A stretch of 64,000 nt of DNA. Origin: Prosthecobacter sp. (GTDB taxonomy: Bacteria; Verrucomicrobiota; Verrucomicrobiia; Verrucomicrobiales; Verrucomicrobiaceae). Below are positions 33,076-41,674 of this stretch, one piece after another. Numbering within the stretch: the first letter of the stretch is position 1; the number at the start of each line of letters is the position of its first letter. The stretch covers positions 1 to 64,000 of the forward strand of contig JAFMIR010000005.1 in assembly GCA_017853885.1 (NCBI GenBank), in the 5' to 3' direction. The notes beneath the pieces were generated by a model. The model saw only the letters and a program-made list of their open reading frames with translations. It made no database searches and was not told where the DNA came from. A program made the translations under genes and the position numbers.

Positions 33076-34506
33076 ATGAACTCACCTATTGTCGAAAATA
33101 CCTCCCGTCGTGACTTTTTGAAAAACGCCACCAAGGCTACTGCCGGCCTTTCGGTGCTCTCTGGCGTCAGCATCCCGTATGTGCACGCTGCCGGCAGCGA
33201 TGAAATCCGCGCGGCGCTGATCGGCTGTGGTGGGCGCGGCACAGGCGCGGCCAGTAACGCGATGACGGTGAAGCAGCGCATGCCGCGCCTCGTGGCGATG
33301 GCCGATGTGATGAAGGACCGCCTTGATGCGAGCTTTGAAAACCTCACCAAGAAGCATCCGGACCGCATGTCTGTGTCCGAGGATAGCAAGTTCATCGGCT
33401 TCGATGCCTACAAGAACGCCATCGATACGCTGCGCAAAGGTGATGTGGCCATCTTCACTACGCCGGTGGCCTTTCGCTGGGTGCACTACAAGTATGCCAT
33501 CGAGAAAGGCGTGAACGTTTTCATGGAAAAACCCATCTGCACGGATGGCCCCACTGCTCGCCGCCTGCTCGCGTTGAATGAAGAAGCGAAAAAGAAGAAC
33601 TTGAAGGTCGGTGTCGGCCTGATGTGCCGTCACTGCCGCGTGCGTGGCGAACTCTTCAACCGCATCCAAGACGGTGAGATTGGTGATCTGCTCCTCATGC
33701 GTGCTTACCGCATGCAGGGCATCATCGGCAGCGTGTTCACGCCGCGTCGTGACCCGAAGGCGCACCCGAACGAACTGCTCTGGCAGATCAAAAACTTCCA
33801 CAGCTTCCTCTGGGCATCCGGCGGCGGCTTCAGCGACTTCAACATCCACAATATCGACGAAGCCTGCTGGATGAAGAACGACTGGCCGGTCGAAGTGCAG
33901 GCCAGTGGCGGCCGCAGCGACCGTGGAGACAATGTAGACCAGAACTTCGACCACTACTCCTGCGAGTACACCTTCAAGGACGGAGCGAAGCTGTACCTCG
34001 AAGGCCGCACAGCTCTCAATGTGCACACGCAATTCGCCACGCAGGTGCATGGCACGAAGGGCTGCGCTATCGTTTCCACCGCAGGCCACTTCCCATCAAA
34101 GGCGATGAGCTTCAAAGGCCAGGACTTCACCAACCGCGCTAACCTACTCTGGCGTGGCAAGCAGCCTGAGCCGAACCCCTACGACCTTGAGTGGGAAGAT
34201 CTCGTGAAGGCCATCAGCGACGACACCGAGTACAACGAAGTCGAGCGCGGCATCAAATCGAGTGTCACCACCGCCATGGGCCGCTGGGCCGCCCACACTG
34301 GTCAGAAGATCACATATGAGGATTACATCAACAGCCCCTTCGAATTCTCTCCTGGAGTAGATCAACTCACGCTCGAAAGCGTTCCGCCACTCGTCGCGGA
34401 CAAGGATGGCAATTACCCGTTCCCGAAGGCGGGCCAGTTTAAGGATCGCGAATACTCGATGGAGCCTCAGGCGAATCCGTTCCCGCTGATCAAGTTCGGC
34501 GCTTAA
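33076..34506 (+). CDS. Gfo/Idh/MocA family oxidoreductase, Tat-secreted
   Basis: 476 aa. A twin-arginine signal (SRRDFLKNATK, RR at 11-12) ends near VHAAG. The Rossmann loop GCGGRGTG is at 50-57, and the EKPICTDG motif (around 150) is the conserved EKP of the family. The C-terminal half has the family beta-sheet domain (HNIDEACWMKNDWPVE). These proteins use NAD(P) tightly bound in the periplasm to oxidise sugars or their derivatives; the substrate is not evident. Flanked by terminators on both sides, so monocistronic. Confidence 0.9.
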   Translation: MNSPIVENTSRRDFLKNATKATAGLSVLSGVSIPYVHAAGSDEIRAALIGCGGRGTGAASNAMTVKQRMPRLVAMADVMKDRLDASFENLTKKHPDRMSVSEDSKFIGFDAYKNAIDTLRKGDVAIFTTPVAFRWVHYKYAIEKGVNVFMEKPICTDGPTARRLLALNEEAKKKNLKVGVGLMCRHCRVRGELFNRIQDGEIGDLLLMRAYRMQGIIGSVFTPRRDPKAHPNELLWQIKNFHSFLWASGGGFSDFNIHNIDEACWMKNDWPVEVQASGGRSDRGDNVDQNFDHYSCEYTFKDGAKLYLEGRTALNVHTQFATQVHGTKGCAIVSTAGHFPSKAMSFKGQDFTNRANLLWRGKQPEPNPYDLEWEDLVKAISDDTEYNEVERGIKSSVTTAMGRWAAHTGQKITYEDYINSPFEFSPGVDQLTLESVPPLVADKDGNYPFPKAGQFKDREYSMEPQANPFPLIKFGA

Positions 34507-34519
34507 TGTGCTCATTCAG

Positions 34520-34560
34520 AAACCCGCCGGGCCTGCTGGGTCCGGCGGGTTTGTGTTTTG
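34520..34560 (+). terminator. Rho-independent terminator after the Tat-Gfo/Idh/MocA gene
   Basis: An 11-bp stem AAACCCGCCGG (34520-34530) / CCGGCGGGTTT (34542-34552) with an 11-base loop, then TGTGTTTTG. Confidence 0.85.
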
Positions 34561-34779
34561 AGAAGCGGAGAATCCTTCGTGGTAGATTTATCAACTCGCT
34601 GATTTGCTGGGCGAACTCTGCACCAAGCATCAAATTCATCAGCAGGCCCTCAATTAGGGTCTTCATCCATGGCTAGAAGATGCGCTCGTCGTCGACTGGA
34701 TTGGCAATCAGCTCGTTTGGCCTGTTCAGTGACTGAGCACAGAAAAAAGAATTGTTTGGCCTGACGAAATGAACGTGCG

Positions 34780-35568
34780 CTATGTCTCCCAATTGAGTCT
34801 CAAACCATCAAAAGCCAGATGAACTCCGGGAGGCAGTTTCGAGTCTTCGACGGCATGCATGATTTCGCATTGAAGGTGGGTGAACCAGGTCTGGCGAGGT
34901 TGCAGCTTGCGAACGATGGCGAGGGATTCTTGGAAGTTCATGTGGGTGGGATGCGGTGTATGGCGGAGGGCGTCGAGAATGAGTGTATCCACACCATGCA
35001 TCGCCTCCATGGCTGCTTGACTGATGGTTTTAGCATCAGGAATGTACGCACAGAGTTTCTTGCTGCCGCGGGTGAAGAGATAGCCGATGGTGACGACTTT
35101 GCCGTGCTGAACCGGCAGAGGTATGACGGTGGTTTCACCGAGGTGAAAAGGACCGTGGATGGGCTTAGGAAAGGGCTTCAAGTAGCCACGGTAGTGGTTT
35201 TCACGATTGAAGGCATACTCGAACATCCGTTCCAGCACAGCGAGGCATTCTGGGGTGCCATAGATAGGCATGAACTGGTCTACATCGACGGTGAATCGCC
35301 GCAGATCGTCGAAGCCGGTGAGATGATCCATGTGCGGATGCGTGAAGATCGCCGCGTCGAGATGGCGGATGTTTTCACGCAGGCATTGCGCTCGAAAATC
35401 CGGCCCTGTATCCACTACCCAGGCAAATTCGGGTGTTTGGATGTAGACAGAGCTGCGCAGTCGTTTGTCCCTCGGGTCACTGCTTCGACAAACTGCGCAA
35501 TCACAGCCAATCACGGGGATGCCGACGGAGGTGCCGGTGCCGAGAAACGTGAGCTGCATGGAAGACAT
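34780..35568 (-). CDS. MBL-fold metallohydrolase (PhnP-like)
   Basis: 262 aa from the ATG at 35568. MQLTFLGTGTSVGIPVIGCD is the usual start of this PhnP/RNase-Z-like group, with C-x-C-x-x-C (CDCAVC) of the PhnP type. THPHMDHLTGFDDLR is the metal-binding HxHxDH. Later His and Asp ligands are in PVQHGK and YIPDAKT. It could cleave cyclic phosphodiesters or act as a nuclease-like hydrolase. There is a 270-base gap to the gene before it in which I see no other gene. Confidence 0.87.
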   Translation of the reverse strand: MSSMQLTFLGTGTSVGIPVIGCDCAVCRSSDPRDKRLRSSVYIQTPEFAWVVDTGPDFRAQCLRENIRHLDAAIFTHPHMDHLTGFDDLRRFTVDVDQFMPIYGTPECLAVLERMFEYAFNRENHYRGYLKPFPKPIHGPFHLGETTVIPLPVQHGKVVTIGYLFTRGSKKLCAYIPDAKTISQAAMEAMHGVDTLILDALRHTPHPTHMNFQESLAIVRKLQPRQTWFTHLQCEIMHAVEDSKLPPGVHLAFDGLRLNWET

Positions 35569-35639
35569 GCGGCATGAAGTCGAAAGCACGTCCGAGCGCC
35601 AAGGTTTTTTGGAGTGCAGCTCAAGTTGGCTCCGAATGC

Positions 35640-35679
35640 AAAAAACGCAGAGTCAAGAATTCGGCTTCTTGACTCTGCG
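35640..35679 (-). terminator. Rho-independent terminator after the DUF1501 gene
   Basis: A perfect 14-bp stem, CGCAGAGTCAAGAA (35646-35659) with its complement (35666-35679), a 6-base loop, and a run of six T on the minus strand. Confidence 0.9.
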
Positions 35680-35706
35680 ACCCGATTGGAAGGTTCTGCC
35701 CTGCTG

Positions 35707-37176
35707 CTACGCAAACAGCTTCGTGACCGGCTTCGCTTTTACGAGCTCACGTGGCTGATTGAGATGATTGTAAACAATGGTCTCAGGGTCGATGCCGACG
35801 CTGTGATAAATGGTGGCGAGGAGTTCCATCGGATGGACCGCATCTTCGGTCGGCGCGGAGCCTGTTTTGTCCGATTTGCCGTGGATGTAGCCGCGCTTGA
35901 TGCCAGCGCCGCCGATGACTGCGGTGTAGCAGTAAGGCCAGTGATCGCGGCCATCGGCACTATTGCCATTGCCGGAGGTGGAAACGCCTTTTTCGGGGCT
36001 GCGGCCGAATTCGCCGAGGGCGACGACAAGCGTCTCGTCGAGTAGGCCGGAGGCGTCGAGGTCTTCAAAGAGGGCGCTGAGGCCTTGGTCGAGCATGGGG
36101 CCGGACTTGCCCTTCATGCGCTCGGTGAGGCCGACGTGGTGGTCCCAGCTGTGATTGTCGGAGTTGGCGACTTTCGGCCAGATGACTTCGACAACACGGG
36201 TGCCCGCTTCAAGCAGGCGACGGGCGAGCAGGCAGCTTTGTCCGAAGGTGTTGCGGCCGTAGCGATCACGCAGCTTTGTGGGTTCGCGGTCAAGTGCAAA
36301 GGCATCCCTAGCGCGGCCGCTAGAGATGAGGTTCAGAGCCTGATTGTAATAGCTGTCTAGGCTCATGTCCTTGGTGGCGGCCTCGATCGTGGGCATCTGG
36401 TCATTGATGGCATCGCGGAGCTTCGCGCGTCGTTCGAGGCGCACGCTGAAGAGATCGGGGCGCAGTTGCAGGTCGTCGATCTTGATGCGGTCCATCTTGC
36501 CCATGTCGAGGTCGTCGCCATCGGGGAAGAGAGTATAGGGATCGAAAGCCTTGCCGAGGAATCCTGCGCCGCCACCTTTGCCGACGACGTTGGATTCCTG
36601 CAGCGGACGCGGAAGCTGCACAAAGGGCAGCATGGGCTCCTGCGGCGGCTTGAGACGGATGATGTTGGAGCCGAAGTTCGGAAAGTCCTTGGCATTTGGA
36701 GGCTCGAGCTGCCCGGAGGGGCTGACCTTGTCCGTCGTGTAGCCAGTCATGATCTGGTAGATCGCGGCGGTATGGTTGAACAGCCCGTTCGGTGTGTAAC
36801 TCATGGAGTTAATCATGGTGAACTTGTCGTTCACCTTGGCGAGCATGGGCAGAATCTCGGTGAAGTGTTTACCGGGGACTTTGGTCGGAATCGTTTTGAA
36901 GGCGGAGCGCACTTTATCCGGCACATTTTCCTTCGGGTCCCAAAGATCAAGATGGCTCGGGCCACCCTGCAGGTAGATCATGAGCACATGCTTGGCCTTG
37001 CCCCAGCCGGCGCGGCCTGCGTTGGGCGAATTGGCTGCCATGGCTTGGCCGCGCAGCACATTGTTGAGGGTGAGGCCCATGATGCCTGCACCTCCAACGC
37101 GCAAAATATCGCGGCGTGTGCTGCCGAGGTGATTGTCACATAGATCTTTGCCGGGGACTCCAGGAATGCGGAACAT
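35707..37176 (-). CDS. DUF1501 domain-containing protein, Tat-secreted
   Basis: 489 aa. Twin-arginine signal [11 protein letters not shown] (RR at 21-22) followed by [13 protein letters not shown]. The DUF1501 core appears in [66 protein letters not shown] and [18 protein letters not shown]. The family is related to sulfatases/alkaline phosphatases and is very common in Planctomycetes and Verrucomicrobia, usually paired with a DUF1549/1553 cytochrome-like gene. That partner is not adjacent here. Function unproven. Confidence 0.92.
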   Translation of the reverse strand: MFRIPGVPGKDLCDNHLGSTRRDILRVGGAGIMGLTLNNVLRGQAMAANSPNAGRAGWGKAKHVLMIYLQGGPSHLDLWDPKENVPDKVRSAFKTIPTKVPGKHFTEILPMLAKVNDKFTMINSMSYTPNGLFNHTAAIYQIMTGYTTDKVSPSGQLEPPNAKDFPNFGSNIIRLKPPQEPMLPFVQLPRPLQESNVVGKGGGAGFLGKAFDPYTLFPDGDDLDMGKMDRIKIDDLQLRPDLFSVRLERRAKLRDAINDQMPTIEAATKDMSLDSYYNQALNLISSGRARDAFALDREPTKLRDRYGRNTFGQSCLLARRLLEAGTRVVEVIWPKVANSDNHSWDHHVGLTERMKGKSGPMLDQGLSALFEDLDASGLLDETLVVALGEFGRSPEKGVSTSGNGNSADGRDHWPYCYTAVIGGAGIKRGYIHGKSDKTGSAPTEDAVHPMELLATIYHSVGIDPETIVYNHLNQPRELVKAKPVTKLFA

Positions 37177-37317
37177 GATGCGCGAGGGGTGAGGTTTGTA
37201 TTGTAATCAATCGCAATTACGGCTTGCGATAGGTGTTCTTGCCTGTCCGGGGAAATTTGACGACACGTAGCGGGAAAGTCCATGCCGAAGGCTGTCCGCC
37301 CCAGAAAGCCTGCTTAG

Positions 37318-38580
37318 TCAGCCGCGCACGCGTTCGATGTTGGCACCAAGTCCGGCGAGCTTGTCGTCAAGATGCTCGTACCCGCGGTCGATGTGATAAA
37401 GACGATTGATCTCGGTTTTGCCTTCAGCGACGAGCCCAGCCAGAACGAGCGCGGCAGACGCCCGAAGATCGGAGGCCATCACGGGAGCACCCTTCATGGA
37501 GGTGCCGCCGCGAATGCGGGCTGTGGCACCTTGAAGATCGATGTTGGCCCCCATGCGCTTCATCTCAGCGCAGTGCATGAAGCGCTGCGGAAAGATGGTC
37601 TCCGTGATAGTGCTGGTGTCCGGGATAACGCAGGCAAGGGCACAGAACTGCGCCTGCATGTCGGTCGGGAAACCGGGGTAGCATAGCGTGGTGAGGTCGA
37701 AGCCCTTGGCATTCGGGTTTGGACGGACAGTGATGCTTTCCTTGGTGATTTCGAGAGGGAAGCCGCATTTCACCATGGCGTCGGTGATGGTCTTCATGTG
37801 CTCGGGCACAACACGCTTAAGCGTGACACCACTGCCTAGCATGGCTCCGGCTACGAGAAAAGTGCCTGCCTCAATGCGGTCGGGAATGACGATGTGCTCG
37901 GCGCCGTGAAGTTCCTTTACGCCTTCGATGACGATGCGATGGGTGCCTGCACCTTCGATTCTAGCACCCATTTTGGTAAGAAAGTTGGCCAAGTCTTCAA
38001 CCTCGGGTTCCGCGGCAGCGCCTTCGATGATAGTGGTGCCTTTGGCGAGCACGGCGGCCATCATGACGTTGTCGGTGCCGAGGACGGTGGAGCCGTGTTT
38101 GCCCATCAAGTTCATCGGGCCGCCTTTGAAACCTTTTTTGGCGTTCACATGGATGTCGCCGCCATCAACTTGAATTTGAGCTCCGAGGGCTTCGAGGCCT
38201 TTGAGATGGAGGTCCACGGGGCGATCGCCGATGACGCAGCCGCCGGGGAGGGAAACGGTGCATTTCTTCAAGCGGCCGGTGAGGGGACCGAGGACACAAA
38301 TAGAGGCCCGCATTTTTCGCACGAGATCGTAAGGGGCGATGGATTTGATCTTTTCGGCCTTTACGATGACGACGCCGGAAGCTCGCTCGACCTCGGCTCC
38401 GAGTTCGCCGAGGATTTGCAGCATGTAATTGGTGTCCGAGAGGTCAGGGACGCGGCGAATGGTACAGGTGTCTTTTGTGAGAAGGGTGGCGGCGAGGATG
38501 GGCAAAGAGCTGTTTTTTGAGCCGCTGATGTTAACGCGGCCTTTGAGCGGCGTGCCGCCGTGGACGATAAGCTTTTCCAT
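37318..38580 (-). CDS. murA: UDP-N-acetylglucosamine 1-carboxyvinyltransferase
   Basis: 420 aa. The catalytic Cys115 is in [16 protein letters not shown] and Lys22 in [12 protein letters not shown], both at E. coli numbering. Other family blocks are [13 protein letters not shown] and [13 protein letters not shown]. MurA transfers enolpyruvate to UDP-GlcNAc, the first committed step of peptidoglycan synthesis. A Cys at 115 predicts fosfomycin sensitivity of the enzyme. Starts with ATG at 38580; 120 bases separate it from smpB on the same strand. Confidence 0.97.
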   Translation of the reverse strand: MEKLIVHGGTPLKGRVNISGSKNSSLPILAATLLTKDTCTIRRVPDLSDTNYMLQILGELGAEVERASGVVIVKAEKIKSIAPYDLVRKMRASICVLGPLTGRLKKCTVSLPGGCVIGDRPVDLHLKGLEALGAQIQVDGGDIHVNAKKGFKGGPMNLMGKHGSTVLGTDNVMMAAVLAKGTTIIEGAAAEPEVEDLANFLTKMGARIEGAGTHRIVIEGVKELHGAEHIVIPDRIEAGTFLVAGAMLGSGVTLKRVVPEHMKTITDAMVKCGFPLEITKESITVRPNPNAKGFDLTTLCYPGFPTDMQAQFCALACVIPDTSTITETIFPQRFMHCAEMKRMGANIDLQGATARIRGGTSMKGAPVMASDLRASAALVLAGLVAEGKTEINRLYHIDRGYEHLDDKLAGLGANIERVRG

Positions 38581-38700
38581 GATGCTTTAGGCTTTCTGTC
38601 GTGATTTGAGGTGCGGGCAAGGGAATGTTTGGAAAGACGATTGGAGGCTACCTGCGGCGGAATGACGAATTTCCAAATGGCAAATGAGGAAGCGAACGGC

Positions 38701-39162
38701 TTAGCGCTTGGAGCGGTCGTTGAAGGCGGCGACGACGCGGGCGGCCTCGCGGTTTTCGGCCTTCTCTTTGAGATCATGGCGCTGATCGGCCTTGTTTTTT
38801 CCTTTGCCGATGGCGACTTGGATTTTGATCCGGGAACCTTTCCAATAGGCTTTGAGCACGGGCAGGGCAAGACCCTTCTGGTGCGCGGCGGCGTCGAGCT
38901 TCATGATCTCGCGCTTGTGCAGTAGGAGTCGCCGGGAACGACGTGGCTCGTGGGTCTCGTGGCTGGCCTTGTCGTAGGGCTTGATGTCGCAGCCGTAGAG
39001 CCAGACCTGGCCACGCTCGACGCGGGCAAACGCATCGGAGAGGTTCATGTGGCCTTGGCGGATGGATTTGACCTCGGTGCCACGCAGTTCGAGGCCTGCC
39101 TCGTAGGTCTCGAGGATGTGATAGTCTCGCGGGGCTTTGCGGTTGGAGGCGATCTCGGACAT
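38701..39162 (-). CDS. smpB: SsrA-binding protein
   Basis: 153 aa. NRKAPRDYHILETYEAGLEL, RGTEVKSIRQGHMNLSDAF and the basic C-terminal tail DQRHDLKEKAENREAAR are diagnostic of SmpB. It carries tmRNA to stalled ribosomes for trans-translation. The rpoZ terminator lies immediately upstream of the start codon (ATG at 39162). The ssrA gene itself is not in the window. Confidence 0.97.
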   Translation of the reverse strand: MSEIASNRKAPRDYHILETYEAGLELRGTEVKSIRQGHMNLSDAFARVERGQVWLYGCDIKPYDKASHETHEPRRSRRLLLHKREIMKLDAAAHQKGLALPVLKAYWKGSRIKIQVAIGKGKNKADQRHDLKEKAENREAARVVAAFNDRSKR

Positions 39163-39170
39163 GCGAGGGA

Positions 39171-39207
39171 TAAAAAATGGGTCCTATGCGGCGCACGGGA
39201 CCCATTT
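39171..39207 (-). terminator. Rho-independent terminator between rpoZ and smpB
   Basis: A 10-bp stem AAATGGGTCC (39175-39184) / GGACCCATTT (39198-39207), 13-base loop, followed by TTTT on the minus strand. The T-run ends only about 10 bases before the smpB ATG, so smpB must be transcribed by read-through or from a promoter inside the hairpin region. Confidence 0.75.
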
Positions 39208-39242
39208 GAGAAACGATGATCTAGCCGGCATGCCGGAAGGGA

Positions 39243-39446
39243 TCAGTTGTCGTCGATGTTAAGCGGGGTGATTTTACCTTGAATGATTTCGAGGAGGGCT
39301 AGGTCTGCATCACGCAGGCCGGGGCGGCGATCGACGAGGGGAGAACGACCGGAGGCGATCTGACGCACCCGCTTGGAGACGAGATTGATCAGGATCGGAT
39401 ATTCTTTGATGTGCTTGGCGGCTTCTTCGACGAGGTCAGCTCTCAT
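39243..39446 (-). CDS. rpoZ: DNA-directed RNA polymerase subunit omega
   Basis: 67 aa. YPILINLVSKRVRQIASG, then LLEIIQGKIT, matches the omega pattern of a conserved helix that wraps the beta-prime C-terminus. Omega stabilises RNA polymerase. Its ATG is at 39446. In this organism it is followed by a terminator and smpB rather than gmk or spoT. Confidence 0.83.
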   Translation of the reverse strand: MRADLVEEAAKHIKEYPILINLVSKRVRQIASGRSPLVDRRPGLRDADLALLEIIQGKITPLNIDDN

Positions 39447-39607
39447 AAGATACGGGGGGCTGGGGTTACAGGGGTGGCCAAAGTAGTAGTCTCCGGTTCT
39501 GTGGCAAACGAAATGTGGCCGGATTTGCGGTTGATGCTGGAAGAGGGCTGATGTCTCGTGGCGCTTCGGCCTACATGTGTCGTTAACATTTATTCAACCA
39601 GATTAGC

Positions 39608-40729
39608 ATGAAGAAAGTCGGGATCGGAATCATTGGTGGTGGCCTCATGGGCCGGGAAATGGCGAGCGCTTTTGCACGTTGGTGCGCTTTGGCGGAGGTG
39701 GAAGTGATGCCAGAGCTGGTGGCGGTGGCTGACCTTGTTGAAGATGTGCGAAATTGGTTTCGCCGGCTGCCTTCATGCACTCAAATGACGGGTGACTATC
39801 ATGATCTCTTGGCGAATCCGGCGGTGGATGTGGTGTATGTGGCGGTTCCACACAATTTGCACGAGAAGATTTATCTGGATGTGCTGGCGGCCGGGAAGGA
39901 TCTTTTTGCCGAGAAGCCTTTTGGCATCGATCTGGCCTCGGCGCAGCGGATCTACGAAGCAGCGGAGACATCGAAGTGCTTTGTGCGCTGCAGTTCAGAG
40001 TTTCCTTTCCTGCCAGGTGCTCAGCGAATGCTTCAAGTGGCCCAGTCTGGTAAGCTGGGACGAGTGCTGGAGGTGGTAAGCGGCTTCCACCACAGCAGCG
40101 ATCTCGATTCGACGAAGTCGGCCAATTGGAAGCGCAAGTCAGCGACGTGTGGGGAGATCGGTGTGTTGGGTGATCTGGGCATGCACGCCTGTCACATCCC
40201 GCTTCGCCTTGGCTGGAAGCCGTTGCGACTTTTTGCCCAGCTCCAAAAAGGCTACCCACAGCGACCGGATGGCACCGGCGGCATGGTGGCGTGCGACACT
40301 TGGGATAATGCTTTGCTCCACTGCTGGACGTGCATTGACGGCCATGAGGTGCCACTGCGCCTCGAAATGAAACGCATGGCGCCGGGGGAGACGAACTCGT
40401 GGTTCGTGGAGGTGCTAGGCACGGAGGGCGGCGTGCGATACAGCACGAAGGAGCCTAAAACACTCTGGTTGTTCGAGAACGGCAAAGAGCAGTTTTGGAA
40501 GAAGACCGATCTCGGTTTTGGGATGCCTTTCAAGACGGTAACGGGTGGCATCTTTGAGCCCGGGTTTCCTGACATCATTCAGCAAATGTGGGCGGCCTTC
40601 CTGATGGAGCGTGCCGGCTTGCTCGGAGATCGGTTTGGGTGTGCCACACCTTCTGAAGCTGTGGCGACACAGAAGATTTTTGCTGCGGCGCTGGCCTCGC
40701 AAGCATCTGGAACTGCCGTGATGGTGTAG
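39608..40729 (+). CDS. Gfo/Idh/MocA family oxidoreductase, cytoplasmic
   Basis: 373 aa without a signal peptide. The N-terminal VGIGIIGGGLMGREMASAF is the NAD-binding loop. EKPFGIDLASAQ (~102) holds the EKP motif, and LGDLGMHACHIPLRLGW the active-site His region. Likely a sugar or cyclitol dehydrogenase; the substrate is unknown. Its stop is one base from the end of the convergent dCMP-deaminase-like gene. Confidence 0.88.
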   Translation: MKKVGIGIIGGGLMGREMASAFARWCALAEVEVMPELVAVADLVEDVRNWFRRLPSCTQMTGDYHDLLANPAVDVVYVAVPHNLHEKIYLDVLAAGKDLFAEKPFGIDLASAQRIYEAAETSKCFVRCSSEFPFLPGAQRMLQVAQSGKLGRVLEVVSGFHHSSDLDSTKSANWKRKSATCGEIGVLGDLGMHACHIPLRLGWKPLRLFAQLQKGYPQRPDGTGGMVACDTWDNALLHCWTCIDGHEVPLRLEMKRMAPGETNSWFVEVLGTEGGVRYSTKEPKTLWLFENGKEQFWKKTDLGFGMPFKTVTGGIFEPGFPDIIQQMWAAFLMERAGLLGDRFGCATPSEAVATQKIFAAALASQASGTAVMV

Positions 40730-40730
40730 C

Positions 40731-41216
40731 TCAACGCGCTACAGGAGTGTTGTCGAGCTCAGCAATGACCGATGGGTAGTCGGAAAGCTGTACGAGCTGG
40801 ATATTGTAGCGGATCGCTATCGCATCCGCCTCGGACTCCGGGTAATCGTCACGATAGTAGACTTCTTTTACGCCGTAGGCGCAGAGCATCTGCATGCAGC
40901 TTGTGCATGGTTTCGTCGTGCAGGCGACGAGTTTGACATTTCCACGAGTGAAAAGACTGCAGAGATTCACTTCGGCGTGAAGCATGTATTTGCGCCGAGC
41001 ATCACGGTCGCTCCAAAATGAAGGGTCGGGATCGTACCCAGGGGCGAGGCCATTATAAGCTGTACCAATAACACGGTTCGCAAAATCGAAGGCTACGGCG
41101 CCTACCTTCCGGAACGGGTCTTCCGAGCGCAAGCTGGCCACGTGAGCCAAGGCCATGGCATATTCTGGAATGCTAAGTCGTGAGCGGGGTTCAGAGAAAA
41201 TGTCCGAGTGGGGCAT
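40731..41216 (-). CDS. Deoxycytidylate deaminase-like protein
   Basis: 161 aa. The zinc site is formed by HAEVN (H80, E82) and PCTSCMQM (C104, C107), typical of the cytidine/dCMP deaminase superfamily, in the order seen in dCMP deaminases. RKVGAVAFD and GTAYNGL correspond to the nucleotide-binding face. It probably supplies dUMP for dTMP synthesis. Start set at 41216; 41258 is an alternative. A possible LexA-like site lies about 90 bases upstream. Confidence 0.85.
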   Translation of the reverse strand: MPHSDIFSEPRSRLSIPEYAMALAHVASLRSEDPFRKVGAVAFDFANRVIGTAYNGLAPGYDPDPSFWSDRDARRKYMLHAEVNLCSLFTRGNVKLVACTTKPCTSCMQMLCAYGVKEVYYRDDYPESEADAIAIRYNIQLVQLSDYPSVIAELDNTPVAR

Positions 41217-41258
41217 GTGAGGCGAAACAGGCAGCGCCGAGGCTTTCGTCAACATCAC

Positions 41259-41674
41259 AGATTCAGCAGAATCTTAAAAATGTTTGTTTGAACACTTGCA
41301 TTGAGTGTTCAAACGAACTTAATCAGATGTTTCTATGATGATTATACCCGCCTCACAAACTCTCAGTTTTATCGACCAAATCCGCAGGGTGATTATGCCC
41401 CGAGCACTCAAATACGATGGTTTGGTGAGGCCTTTTGGGCCCGGGGTACACCGTGAGATTCAGTTGGAATTGGATCTTAGACCGAGGCCAAGAGCTCAGG
41501 TGCGCTGAGATGATCTCGAAAGCTACGCAAGAAGGCTGTTCATATACCCAGGAGGAGCCCGAAATGGACTTGAATATGAAACAACATTGTTGAATTCGGC
41601 AGTTTTTTAAAGATGGACAAACTCAGGTCGAGTTGCTTTTATTTAGGGTTCACGCTTGTTCCAATTACCGACCT
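41259..41674. other. Intergenic regulatory region before the polysaccharide export genes
   Basis: ~415 bases, more AT-rich than its surroundings. It contains a perfect 11-bp inverted repeat GTTTGAACACT (41286-41296) / AGTGTTCAAAC (41304-41314) with a 7-base loop. Overlapping it is TGTTC-AAAC-GAACT (41306-41319), nine of ten positions of the TGTTC-N4-GAACA LexA box described for Verrucomicrobia. A 57-codon ORF (41335-41508) starts just after; its reality is doubtful. Confidence 0.5.

Noticed and set aside
33082..34089. 335-codon open frame on the minus strand
   Set aside because: Antisense to the Tat-Gfo/Idh/MocA gene, which has clear motifs.
34507..34779. Possible small genes between the Tat-Gfo/Idh and MBL genes
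   Set aside because: Only very short frames of about 30 codons with no start context; beyond the terminator at its left edge I see nothing.
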